Shown here: positions 15,485 to 23,425 of the stretch, one piece after another
Layout of the letters: every line of letters starts with the position of its first letter
Position numbering within the stretch: the first letter of the stretch is position 1
From: Oscillospiraceae bacterium
GTDB taxonomy: Bacteria; Bacillota; Clostridia; Oscillospirales; Oscillospiraceae
Length of the DNA: 38,158 bases
Reading direction: 5' to 3'
NCBI GenBank assembly: GCA_031264545.1
Contig: JAISDV010000055.1
Span: 1-38,158, forward strand
Position numbers and translations under genes: made by a program
The notes under the pieces: model-generated
Databases searched by the model: none
Told to the model about the DNA's origin: nothing
Seen by the model: the letters and a program-made list of their open reading frames with translations, nothing else

Positions 15485-17293
15485 TCAAACGTCCGCGTTG
15501 GAAACAGGCTCCCCCGTATCCGCATCGGGCGATGGCGCGACCGGCTGGCTGGGAATTGGCGTCGCCGTTGGCGCCGGTGTGTCGGTGGGCGCCGGCGTGT
15601 CGGTGGGTATCGTCGTGGGTGCCGGCGTGTCGCTCGGAGAGGGCGAGGGAGACGGGCTGGGGGACGGAGTGGGATCGACATGGTAGTAATAACGGCTCGC
15701 CGCTTCCTTCGTTTTGCTGATGAGATTACCGTCCCTGTCATAGACAGAGCGGTAGGATTGCGCGCCGTAGCCGTCAGCAAGCTGCCAGGTCTCCGAGCTC
15801 ATCTCAACGCGGATGCCTTCCGGATTTGAACCAAGGATTTGAACGGCTACGGTATTTTGCGCCTTATCAACAAAAGAAAGTATTTTGATCGGATACTCAC
15901 CATTGTTCTTAAATCTGAAATCCGGGGAGGGCCAGCTGACGGTGGCGTCCAGTCCGGCAGGCAGATAAGCTACGCCGAAATAATGGCAGAGCCGCGAGGT
16001 AATCTCAAGATTGGACAACAGCGTGCAGTAATACAGGGTCGAGGAAACCTGGCAGATACCGCCGCCGATCTCCTGCACGACCTGGCCGCCGGAATAAGCG
16101 CCGGCCGCCTGATAACCGGCTGCCGCGGTTCTCTGGCCGAGGGTCAGGTTATAGGAAAACTCCTCGCCGGGATTCAGGACGACGCCGTTGATCGCCGCCG
16201 CGGCTTTTGTTATGTTGTTGATACGGGCGGCGGAGCTTCCGGCAAGCGTGGTGCTCTTCTGTGCGAGCGTATCGGCAAAGAGCAGGGCATTGAGCCTTTC
16301 GGTCGTGAGCTCCGGCTCCTCAAGTATAAACGGAATAATGACCTTGTCGCCGTTCCGCGCCTCGTTCCAGAGCGTTTCAGCCGCCGCAATATCGAAGCTT
16401 CTGCCCGCCACATGCTGAGTGGCCTGCCTGGTTTCGGGGTCGTACTGCGCGTTGACAGGCTCCGCAAACACCGTGTCGTAAAGCGCCTGAAGGTCCAGCT
16501 CGTCTGTGTCGGAGTTCCCGGCAGGCTCCGCGTCGGATCTGATCGGCGCGTAATCGCCGGCCAGCAGCGCGTCCCTGAGCGTTCCATAGAGCTTGTCGGA
16601 ATCAATTTTGACAACGCTTGCGCCCTTAATGGCCGAAATGCTGTCCTCTCCGATCGTAATGCTCGACTCCATGAGTGCGAGGCGCGCCGCCTTAACGCCC
16701 GAATCGATTTTTTCCCTGAGGTAAGCTTCATCCAGCTTTTCCGGGTCCGTGGCGTTAAGTGCCATACCGGAAACGGCGCACTTTATGTAGTTGAACGCGT
16801 TTGCAAGGTAGGAGTCGCCGCGGCAGCTTTCATAGGCGTAGACTGCCGCTTCCGGCGCACTGAGATAAGCGCCCGCTTCTCTGGCGCTGAGTATCAGCTC
16901 GGTGCCGGCGGGCAGGGAAACGGCGAGCGTCCTGTCTTCCTCGGCGCCTATGCCGTTGGCGGCGAGCGCCTCCGCGGCCTTATCGACCGTCAGCCCCGCG
17001 AGGCTTATGCCTTCCATGCTGACATGCGGAAAAATCGTGTCCAGTCCGTTCGCATATGCGCCGAGCCCGAGCAGCCCGGCAAGAACGGCGGCAAAAACGG
17101 CGGCGGCGATGATGACGGCCCTTTTGCCGGACTTGCCTCCGCGCTTTGGCGCTTCGGCCCTTTCAGCGCGCGCAGGCCGCGCCGGCCTGGCAGACGCGCT
17201 CCGAACGGACGCTGCCGCGCTGCCGCGTGACCGCAGGGTTTCGCGCCCTTCCGTATGGCTGTGATTGCTCGGCCTTTCGCTTACTAGTTTCAT
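15485..17293 (-). CDS. VanW-family membrane-anchored cell-wall protein with Pro/Thr-rich tail
   Basis: 602-residue protein with a basic, Ser/Arg/Ala-rich cytoplasmic N-terminus (1-57), one membrane segment (about 59-80), and an extracytoplasmic part. That part has peptidoglycan-binding-like repeats (KAAEALAANGIG), then the VanW domain: RINNITKAAAAINGVVLNPGEEFSYN, GGQVVQEIGGGICQVSSTLY, WPSPDFRFKNNGEYP. VanW is found in vancomycin-resistance clusters and widely in Gram-positive genomes; its reaction is unproven. Residues 541-588 are low-complexity, with PSPSPS then DTPAPT-type repeats, like a cell-wall spanning linker, and end without an LPxTG anchor. Start: ATG after GGGGAGG. Same strand as metG and hemW; no other resistance gene nearby, so glycopeptide resistance is not implied. 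Confidence 0.87.
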   Translation of the reverse strand: MKLVSERPSNHSHTEGRETLRSRGSAAASVRSASARPARPARAERAEAPKRGGKSGKRAVIIAAAVFAAVLAGLLGLGAYANGLDTIFPHVSMEGISLAGLTVDKAAEALAANGIGAEEDRTLAVSLPAGTELILSAREAGAYLSAPEAAVYAYESCRGDSYLANAFNYIKCAVSGMALNATDPEKLDEAYLREKIDSGVKAARLALMESSITIGEDSISAIKGASVVKIDSDKLYGTLRDALLAGDYAPIRSDAEPAGNSDTDELDLQALYDTVFAEPVNAQYDPETRQATQHVAGRSFDIAAAETLWNEARNGDKVIIPFILEEPELTTERLNALLFADTLAQKSTTLAGSSAARINNITKAAAAINGVVLNPGEEFSYNLTLGQRTAAAGYQAAGAYSGGQVVQEIGGGICQVSSTLYYCTLLSNLEITSRLCHYFGVAYLPAGLDATVSWPSPDFRFKNNGEYPIKILSFVDKAQNTVAVQILGSNPEGIRVEMSSETWQLADGYGAQSYRSVYDRDGNLISKTKEAASRYYYHVDPTPSPSPSPSPSPSDTPAPTTIPTDTPAPTDTPAPTATPIPSQPVAPSPDADTGEPVSNADV

Positions 17294-17386
17294 GTTGTCC
17301 GCCTCCCCTTAATCGCGTGCCGTGATATGTTTTTATATTTTCCCGGTTTGGGGCTTCCTATCCGAAACTTGCCCGGCTGCCCGGCA

Positions 17387-18592
17387 TTATATTGTCTCGC
17401 GCCCGGTCTGCGTAAGGGCCTCCGCTATCCAGGGATTCGCGCTCATCTTCGCCTGGGACTGAGCTTCCAGCAGGGTTCCGATCAGGATGTTTGAGAGAAG
17501 AAAGCCGGAAGAGCTGAAATGCCAGCGTCCGCCGCCGCTTTTGACCCAGCCTTTTTTTTCGTATTCGCCCAGAAGGTATTCGATCTTGTCGAAGCCGCTC
17601 CTGTAAACAGCGGTGTATTCTTTTCTGGAAATGCCGCGCACGGTCCTCATACCGAGCATGATATATTCTGCTGCCGTCTCCAGCCTGTCATTTTTTTCAT
17701 AGTCGTCCACAAGGTCCAGATTATCGAACACGCCCGCGATATAGCGGTCGAGATCGCGCACATAGCTGTAGCGCACGCCGTCGACAAAGGAATGCGCGCT
17801 TGGGCCGAAGCCCATATAATCGTCCAGCAGCCAGTATTTGAGATTGTGCTTCGACGCCTTTCCCGGCAGGGCAAAGTTTGAAATCTCGTACTGCGGATAG
17901 CCGTAGCTCTCAAGAATCTCTGTCATGTAAAGATACATGTCGGCCTGATCGTCCTCATCGGGAAGCAGCTCCGAGCCGCGGTATTTGCAGATCGGCGTGC
18001 CGTCCTCGATTTTCAGCCCATAGCAGGAAAAATGCTGAGGGCGCAGGGCGATGCATTTGGAAAGGGTATCCGCCCAGTCGTTGCGTGTCTGGCCGGGAAG
18101 ACCGTAGATCAGGTCGAGGCTGATATTGTCGAAGCCCTCCGCCCGCGCGGCCCTGACCGCCTGCTCCGCCTGCCTGAAGTCATGCTGCCGGCCGATCGTC
18201 CTGAGGATCGTGTCGTTGGCCGACTGCACACCGAGGGAAATGCGGTTGAAGCCCGCGCGCCTGAGTTGGGCAAGCTCCCCGCGCTTTACGCTGTCCGGGT
18301 TCATCTCAACCGTGACCTCCGAGGCCTTGAGCACCCGGGCCGAGCGCTTGAGCGCGTCGAAGATTCCGCAGAGCCTTTTTGCCCCGTAAAAGCCGGGGGT
18401 CCCGCCTCCGAAATAGACCGTGTCGATATAGTATGGCGCCATTTGCGGCGCGGTTTCCTCGATGTGCCTTATCAGAGCGCTCTGATATTTGTCCATTTTA
18501 TTCTCCTGCCCGGCAAGAGAATAAAAATCACAGTATGCGCATTTGCCGGCGCAAAAGGGGATATGGATATAAACGCCCAGCGTACGCGTCAT
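17387..18592 (-). CDS. hemW: Heme chaperone/radical SAM protein HemW
   Basis: Radical-SAM protein of 401 residues, formerly annotated as oxygen-independent coproporphyrinogen III oxidase-like. Seen: IHIPFCAGKCAYCDFYS with C14-x3-C18-x2-C21 for the [4Fe-4S] cluster, GGGTPGFY for SAM binding, SLGVQSANDTILRTIGRQHD, NISLDLIYGLPGQT, and a C-terminal HemW-type domain with YEISNFALPGKASKHN. HemW-type proteins lack the decarboxylase-specific residues of HemN and insert or transfer heme. Start: ATG preceded by AAAGGAG at 9 nt. The gene follows htpG on the same strand but has its own promoter, overlapped by a perfect palindrome. Confidence 0.9.
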   Translation of the reverse strand: MTRTLGVYIHIPFCAGKCAYCDFYSLAGQENKMDKYQSALIRHIEETAPQMAPYYIDTVYFGGGTPGFYGAKRLCGIFDALKRSARVLKASEVTVEMNPDSVKRGELAQLRRAGFNRISLGVQSANDTILRTIGRQHDFRQAEQAVRAARAEGFDNISLDLIYGLPGQTRNDWADTLSKCIALRPQHFSCYGLKIEDGTPICKYRGSELLPDEDDQADMYLYMTEILESYGYPQYEISNFALPGKASKHNLKYWLLDDYMGFGPSAHSFVDGVRYSYVRDLDRYIAGVFDNLDLVDDYEKNDRLETAAEYIMLGMRTVRGISRKEYTAVYRSGFDKIEYLLGEYEKKGWVKSGGGRWHFSSSGFLLSNILIGTLLEAQSQAKMSANPWIAEALTQTGRETI

Positions 18593-18623
18593 AGTCTGCG
18601 CTCCTTTCCTGCGTTTTATCTTA

Positions 18624-18647
18624 CCGGCATTTTATATAAAATGCCGG
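18624..18647. repeat. Perfect 24-bp palindrome over the hemW promoter
   Basis: CCGGCATTTTAT (18624-18635) is followed directly by its exact reverse complement ATAAAATGCCGG (18636-18647), with no loop. It covers part of the spacer and the -10 box of the hemW promoter. That position fits a dimeric repressor site. As RNA it would form a stem only if the centre opens. Confidence 0.8.
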
Positions 18648-18657
18648 AGACTGTCAA
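18629..18657 (-). promoter_or_regulatory. Promoter of hemW
   Basis: On the minus strand TTGACA (18657-18652), a 17-bp spacer and TAAAAT (18634-18629). The -35 is a perfect consensus and the -10 matches 5 of 6. It lies 37 bp before the hemW start, and the following vanW-like and metG genes may also be read from it. Confidence 0.75.
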
Positions 18658-18674
18658 TGCCGCGGGGCTGATAC

Positions 18675-18712
18675 CCGACGACCGCTCTCCCGCGGGGGAA
18701 AGCGGTCGTCGG
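18675..18712 (-). terminator. Hairpin after htpG, possible terminator
   Basis: CCGACGACCGCT (18675-18686) pairs with AGCGGTCGTCGG (18701-18712), a perfect 12-bp stem 27 bp past the htpG stop. No T-run follows in the htpG direction, so it is a weak intrinsic terminator or a 3' stabiliser. Confidence 0.45.
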
Positions 18713-18738
18713 CAGGCAAAAGAGCCAAAACCGGCGCG

Positions 18739-20655
18739 TCAGAACAGCCCGCAAATCAGTTCCGTATATTCAGCCGGGTTTTCGAGCGGCAGGCCGGCGA
18801 TGAGAAGCGCCTGGGAATGCAGGATCTTCGCGAGCTTTTCGGCCCTGTCCTTATCGGTTTCAAAAGCTTGCTCGAGCGACTTGAAGGCGGCATGGGAGGC
18901 GTTGAGCTCCAGCACCCGCCGGGCCTTGATCTTTTGGGACATATCGCCCTTCATCAGGGCAAAGTACTTCTCCATCTCGATGGAAATTTCGCCCTCGGAC
19001 GTGAGATATACGGGATGGCTCTTCAGCTTGCGGCTGAGCCGGACGTCCGCGACGCCCTCGCCGAGCGTCTCCTTAATAAAATCGAGAAGCGTCCTGTACT
19101 GCGCCTGCTGTTTCTCCGCTTCGGCTTTTTCCTCCTCGGTTTCAAGGCCGAGATCGTCGTTTGTGATATTGCAGAACTTGACGTCCTCATAGCTCTCCAG
19201 TCTGCGGACGATGAAATCGTCCACATCGTCGGTCATATAGAGGATTTCGTAGCCCTTTTCGCGTATCTGCTCGGCCTGGGGCAGGCTCTCCGCGCTTGCG
19301 ATACTATCCGTACAGACGTAATAGACGCGCTTTTGTTCCGGGAGCATTTTTTCCTTATATGCGCGCAGGGAAACGGGCTTTTTTTCCTTGCTTGAATAAA
19401 ACATTAGCAGGTCGGTGAGCAAATCCTTTTTCTCGCCGTAGTTTTCGACGACGCCGTATTTGAGGTGAAGGCCGAAGGCGGCGTAGAACTTTTCATATTT
19501 TTCCGGCTCCTCGTCCATCAGGCGGCGAAGCGCGTTTTTGACCTTTTTTTCAATGTTGGTTTGGATGATCCTGAGCTGGCGGCCGCTCTGCAGCGTCTCT
19601 CGCGAGATGTTCAGGGGGAAATCCGGGCTGTCGACAACGCCGCGCACAAAGCGGAAGCAGCCGGGGATAACCTCCTTGCAGCGCTCCATGATCATCACGC
19701 CGTTGGAATAGAGCTGAAGCCCCGGCTCAAAGAGGTCGGAGAAAAAATTTGCCGGCGCTCTGCCCGGAATAAAGAGCAGGGCCTGATAGGCGACCTGGCC
19801 CTCGGCGCTGACGCGGATCGTTTCTGCCGGCGGCTCATAGTCGTAATAAATGTTCTGGTAAAATTCGTCGCTCTCCTCCTGGCTGACCTCGTCCTTCGGG
19901 CGCTGCCAGATGGGGACCCTGCTGTTGATCGTGCGTTCGACGGTTTTGGAAATCTGCTTCATAACGGGCTTGCCGTCCGCGTCGGTCTCCCCGGTTTCGA
20001 CCTCCTCCGCTTCGACCGCGTCGATCACGATGGGCCAACGGATAAAGTCGCTGTATTTCTTGACGAGCTGGCCGATGGACATATCGTTTAAGAACCGGGT
20101 GTACTCGCTCTCCTCGGCATCCGGCTTAATGCGCATGATCACGTCCGTCCCGACGCCGTCCTTCTGCCACTCCTCGATGGTATAGCCGTCCGTCCCGGCG
20201 CTCTCCCATTTGTAGGCAGTGTCAGAGCCGTAGGCCCTGGTGATGACCGTAACCCTGTCCGAAACCATGAACGCCGAGTAGAAGCCGACGCCGAACTGCC
20301 CGATGATATCGAGATCGGAGGCCTCGCCGGATTTTTCCATCTCGTTTCTGAATTTGAGGGATCCGCTCCTGGCAATAACGCCGAGATTGCTTTCAAGCTC
20401 CTCCCGGGTCATGCCGATACCGTTGTCGGAGACGCTGATCATGCGCGTTTCTTCGGAAACGCCGATCTTGATTCTGAAATCCGCGCGCTGAAGTCCGACC
20501 CTTTCATCCGTCAGCGAGAGATAGCAGAGCTTGTCTATCGCGTCGCTCGCGTTTGAAATGATCTCGCGCAGAAAAATCTCAGGGTGCGTGTAGATCGAGT
20601 TGATCATCAGCTCCAGCACGCGTTTTGATTCTGTTTTGAACTGTTTTTTTGCCAT
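18739..20655 (-). CDS. htpG: Molecular chaperone HtpG (bacterial Hsp90)
   Basis: Cytoplasmic ATP-dependent chaperone of 638 residues, normal length. Seen: GHKL ATPase N-terminal domain with ELMINSIYTHPEIFLREIISNASDAIDKL, ISVSDNGIGMTREEL (Bergerat ATP fold), and IGQFGVGFYSAFMV. A middle domain follows with SRETLQSGRQLRIIQ carrying the catalytic arginine, then a C-terminal dimerisation domain. It lacks the charged linker and the C-terminal MEEVD of eukaryotic forms. Start: ATG with GGGAGG about 12 nt upstream. No CIRCE (TTAGCACTC-N9-GAGTGCTAA) element is visible upstream, so HrcA control is unlikely. Confidence 0.96.
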   Translation of the reverse strand: MAKKQFKTESKRVLELMINSIYTHPEIFLREIISNASDAIDKLCYLSLTDERVGLQRADFRIKIGVSEETRMISVSDNGIGMTREELESNLGVIARSGSLKFRNEMEKSGEASDLDIIGQFGVGFYSAFMVSDRVTVITRAYGSDTAYKWESAGTDGYTIEEWQKDGVGTDVIMRIKPDAEESEYTRFLNDMSIGQLVKKYSDFIRWPIVIDAVEAEEVETGETDADGKPVMKQISKTVERTINSRVPIWQRPKDEVSQEESDEFYQNIYYDYEPPAETIRVSAEGQVAYQALLFIPGRAPANFFSDLFEPGLQLYSNGVMIMERCKEVIPGCFRFVRGVVDSPDFPLNISRETLQSGRQLRIIQTNIEKKVKNALRRLMDEEPEKYEKFYAAFGLHLKYGVVENYGEKKDLLTDLLMFYSSKEKKPVSLRAYKEKMLPEQKRVYYVCTDSIASAESLPQAEQIREKGYEILYMTDDVDDFIVRRLESYEDVKFCNITNDDLGLETEEEKAEAEKQQAQYRTLLDFIKETLGEGVADVRLSRKLKSHPVYLTSEGEISIEMEKYFALMKGDMSQKIKARRVLELNASHAAFKSLEQAFETDKDRAEKLAKILHSQALLIAGLPLENPAEYTELICGLF

Positions 20656-20707
20656 AGCTTATAGTTACCTCCCAAGCAACAGAAAATTATAGCATAGCTA
20701 TTATATT

Positions 20708-20736
20708 ATCATATATTCGCCGTTTTTCAATATCAA
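20708..20736 (-). promoter_or_regulatory. Promoter of htpG
   Basis: Minus-strand TTGATA (20736-20731), 17-bp spacer, TATGAT (20713-20708), each 5 of 6 to consensus, about 50 bp before the htpG start. The AT-rich stretch nearer the gene contains another TATAAT-like box near 20690. Confidence 0.7.
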
Positions 20737-20785
20737 ATAGGAACAAAGCTCGGCGGGGTCGGGCACTTTATCTTTGTTTTTTGTC

Positions 20786-20814
20786 TTGACCCAGCGCTTT
20801 TAAAAGGATAAAAT
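20786..20814 (+). promoter_or_regulatory. Promoter of ridA
   Basis: TTGACC (20786-20791), 17-bp spacer, TAAAAT (20809-20814), 25 bp before the ridA start. Both boxes match 5 of 6. It is divergent from the htpG promoter about 50 bp away. Confidence 0.75.
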
Positions 20815-20839
20815 AGCAGCGGAAAGTGAGGGACAGGGC

Positions 20840-21229
20840 ATGAGCGGTACGAGAAGGGTCATTTCAACAACGGAGGCGCCCTCGGCCATCGGGCCTTATT
20901 CGCAGGGCGTTGCGGTCAGCGGAACGGCGGTTTTCGTTTCGGGCCAGATCCCGCTCGACCCGGCGACGGGCGGTATCATCGGCGGGACGATCGAGGCGCA
21001 GACGCGCCGGGTTCTGGACAATGTCAAGGCCGTTCTGAGGGCGGCGGGAGCCGGGCTCGGAGACGTCGTGAAAACCACGGTCTTTCTCACGGATATGGAC
21101 GATTTCGCGGCGATGAACGCGGTCTATACCGAGTTTTTCAAGGAAAACTGCCCGGCGAGAGCCGCCGTTCAGGTCGCCCGCCTGCCAAAGGACGTCCGGG
21201 TCGAGATCGAGGCCATCGCGTTTATCTGA
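20840..21229 (+). CDS. ridA: RidA-family reactive enamine/imine deaminase
   Basis: Trimeric cytoplasmic enzyme of 129 residues (YjgF/YER057c/UK114 family) that hydrolyses reactive 2-aminoacrylate and related enamines released by PLP enzymes such as serine/threonine dehydratases, protecting enzymes like IlvE. Seen: [29 protein letters not shown] at the N-terminus, [32 protein letters not shown], and [24 protein letters not shown] with the conserved arginine that binds the carboxylate. Full length. The start is an ATG with GAGGGACAGGGC upstream. The next gene starts 54 bp later, so the two may be co-transcribed. Confidence 0.93.
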   Translation: MSGTRRVISTTEAPSAIGPYSQGVAVSGTAVFVSGQIPLDPATGGIIGGTIEAQTRRVLDNVKAVLRAAGAGLGDVVKTTVFLTDMDDFAAMNAVYTEFFKENCPARAAVQVARLPKDVRVEIEAIAFI

Positions 21230-21283
21230 GTCCTGTGGCGCCGCGCGGCAGAAAACTCCAGATAAAAAAAACGGGGGATATGA

Positions 21284-22732
21284 ATGATGAGAACACGAAA
21301 GACAGGCCTCGCGAGAGTACTCTGCTTTGCTATGCTGTTCCTCTTGTGGGATACGACACCGGCCCTGGCTTCTCCCAGCTCCAGCCCGGACGATGATCCA
21401 TTGTATGATTTTATCCCGCTGCCTGCGCCCGGCGACGTCTTGTTGAGCGACGGCTCCATTTCCGGCGGCGTATCCGGGGACGGTGCTGCGGTCGTCACGG
21501 AAGACGAAAACGGCTATACGGTCGATTACGGCATTACCAATGTGATGCGCGGAACGGCACCCGCGCCAAATGACGTATATTCCTCCGCCGCCGTGATCAC
21601 GAACGACACCGGCGAAATTTTGGTGACGGATACTTTTGAAGCGCTGTCGTGGATCTTTATTACGCATAACGCGCCATATAACACCTATAATTACTATCGA
21701 CAGGTAATGGACGAGTGGTTGATCTTCCAATTCAGCGTCAGCGACCCGGAGGGAACCCTTCGGGAGATCTGCCCGTATTCGACCGTAACAGACTTTGCCG
21801 ATAATGCCGGTTACGCATTCCCCGATGAAGCGAACTCACATATTTACCCGCCAGAATCCCTGGATGGTCCCTACTATGCGAAAACCCCGATTCCTATTTC
21901 CGAGCCGATCACGCTGGGCCCCGGCGAAAGCCTGCGTGTTTCCTGGAATTTCGGCCTGGCGTGGGAAGCGACCTATGGAACGGAAAACATGGATACGGAT
22001 TTCAATTTTCGCCTGCGTTTTAACCGGGCGGCGTCTGAGCCAACGCCTGAGCCGACACCCGTCCCGCCGCCTGAGCCAGCGCCTGTGCCGACCCCCCGAC
22101 CCCCGACCCATGCGGCGTACGTGGTCGGCTACCCTGAAGGCGATTTCAGGCCCGAGGACTTCATGACACGGGCGGAGGCGGCAGCGATTTTCGCCCGTCT
22201 GCTTGCGGACAGGAACGGCGATGCCATACGCGGCCCTTACGCTTTCCCCGACATTGACGAGGATGCGTGGTACGCGGAATATGTGGCGTATCTCAAAAGC
22301 TGCGGGATTATCACGGGTTATCCGAACGGCAGCTTCGGCGCGGAAAACGCAATTACCCGCGCAGAGTTTACGGCTATGAGCGTCCGTTTCCATGAGTCGT
22401 ACGCAGGGAAGGCCCTGAGCCAGACGGGGAGCAGACTGCTGAAAGACGTGCGGGACGGCCATTGGGCGGCGGCTGATATAGAGGCGGCGATTGCGAACAG
22501 CTGGATCTTAGGCTACCCCGACGGCACGTTCCGCGCCGAAGCGGATATTACCCGCGCCGAGGCCGTGACCGTTGTGAACCGCGTGATCGATCGGCCGGCG
22601 GATAAGGATTTTATAGATCAAAACAGTTCTTCCCTTGTTCGCTTTACCGACCTCTCAAGCGCACATTGGGCGTACTACGACATTATGGAGGCGGCTGTGA
22701 CCCATGCGCTGCATACGTTGTCTATCGTATAG
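21284..22732 (+). CDS. Exported S-layer homology (SLH) domain protein with unknown N-terminal domain
   Basis: 482-residue surface protein. Seen: signal peptide at 1-29 (basic start, LCFAMLFLLW core, ALA-S cleavage). An N-terminal region of about 220 residues follows that I do not recognise; it has ENGYTVDYGITNVMRGTAPAPNDVYSSAAVITNDTGEI and aromatic-rich beta-like segments. Next come a Pro/Glu/Thr linker (about 252-280, EPTPEPTPVPPPEPAP) and three SLH repeats, with motifs YPEGDFRPEDFMTRAEAAAIFARL, YPNGSFGAENAITRAEFTAM and YPDGTFRAEADITRAEAV. A partial further piece, FTDLSSAHWAYYDIMEAAVT, ends the protein. SLH repeats bind pyruvylated secondary wall polymers, so the N-terminal domain is displayed outside. 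Two possible starts (21284 and 21287) are adjacent. Function of the displayed domain unknown. Confidence 0.85.
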   Translation: MMRTRKTGLARVLCFAMLFLLWDTTPALASPSSSPDDDPLYDFIPLPAPGDVLLSDGSISGGVSGDGAAVVTEDENGYTVDYGITNVMRGTAPAPNDVYSSAAVITNDTGEILVTDTFEALSWIFITHNAPYNTYNYYRQVMDEWLIFQFSVSDPEGTLREICPYSTVTDFADNAGYAFPDEANSHIYPPESLDGPYYAKTPIPISEPITLGPGESLRVSWNFGLAWEATYGTENMDTDFNFRLRFNRAASEPTPEPTPVPPPEPAPVPTPRPPTHAAYVVGYPEGDFRPEDFMTRAEAAAIFARLLADRNGDAIRGPYAFPDIDEDAWYAEYVAYLKSCGIITGYPNGSFGAENAITRAEFTAMSVRFHESYAGKALSQTGSRLLKDVRDGHWAAADIEAAIANSWILGYPDGTFRAEADITRAEAVTVVNRVIDRPADKDFIDQNSSSLVRFTDLSSAHWAYYDIMEAAVTHALHTLSIV

Positions 22733-22798
22733 AGCCTGTAAAGCGGGCCTTATACCACGATTTAAAAGGCGGTTTGCCGGAAGAAGGAGTTGGACGCT

Positions 22799-23335
22799 AT
22801 GAAGTTTACTATTACGGAAAAGAAAATCAAGGTATCTGATGAGATCAGGGAATATGCCGAGCGAAAGGTCGGCAAGATCGACCGTTTCTTCCGCGGAGAC
22901 GCGGAGGCCTTTATCACTTTCAGTGCCGAAAGGGGCAGATACAAAGCGGAGCTCACCATTGAAAATAACGGGATGTTCTACAGGGTCAGCGAGCTGACCA
23001 GCGATATGCGCGCTACGATCGATTCGGCCTGCGCCGCGATCGAGCGGCAGATCAGGAAGAACAAGACCCGACTTGAAAAGCGGCTGCGCGAGGGCGTGTT
23101 CGACAGGGAGACTACGGACAGCTTCCTCCCCGGGGAAGAGGAGGAAAAGGTGTTTGAGCTCGTCCGCGCGAAGCGTTTTCCGATCAAGCCCATGACGCCG
23201 GAGGAAGCCATCCTGCAGATGAACCTGCTGGAGCACGCGTTCTTCGTCTTTAAGGATCAATCGGCGAACAACGCCTTTGCCGTAGTCTATCGGCGCCGGA
23301 ACGGCGGCTATGGCATGATTTCCGACGCGGACTGA
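22799..23335 (+). CDS. hpf: Ribosome hibernation promoting factor, long form
   Basis: Ribosome-binding protein of 178 residues that dimerises 70S ribosomes to 100S in stationary phase. Residues 1-100 are the S30AE/RaiA domain (MKFTITEKKIKVSDEIREYAERKVGKIDRFF). The C-terminal domain (about 120-178, KRFPIKPMTPEEAILQMNLLEHAFFVFKDQSANNAFAVVYRRRNGGYGMI) is the dimerisation domain found in long HPF of Gram-positives. The start is the ATG at 22799, with GAAGGAG 9 nt upstream; a TTG three codons earlier is out of place. It ends 35 bp before a strong bidirectional terminator. Confidence 0.95.
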   Translation: MKFTITEKKIKVSDEIREYAERKVGKIDRFFRGDAEAFITFSAERGRYKAELTIENNGMFYRVSELTSDMRATIDSACAAIERQIRKNKTRLEKRLREGVFDRETTDSFLPGEEEEKVFELVRAKRFPIKPMTPEEAILQMNLLEHAFFVFKDQSANNAFAVVYRRRNGGYGMISDAD

Positions 23336-23370
23336 GGACGGGCACTGCGGGACTCAGGTAACGCTGAAAG

Positions 23371-23409
23371 CGCAAACAGGGAGCGGGCTTTGTCCGCTCC
23401 CTGTTTGCG
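23371..23409. terminator. Bidirectional terminator between hpf and the ABC permease
   Basis: Perfect 16-bp inverted repeat, CGCAAACAGGGAGCGG (23371-23386) with its complement at 23394-23409, and a 7-nt loop. There is only a short T-rich stretch within the arm. Convergent genes flank it. Confidence 0.75.
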
Positions 23410-23425
23410 GCCGGAGGGTCCGGCG

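Noticed and set aside
15540-15670. Repetitive GC-rich DNA that could be taken for a minisatellite or CRISPR-like array
   Set aside because: It encodes the Pro/Thr/Ser-rich tail of the VanW-family protein; no regular spacers.
20656-20839. Search for a CIRCE element upstream of htpG
   Set aside because: No TTAGCACTC-N9-GAGTGCTAA sequence or close variant is present.
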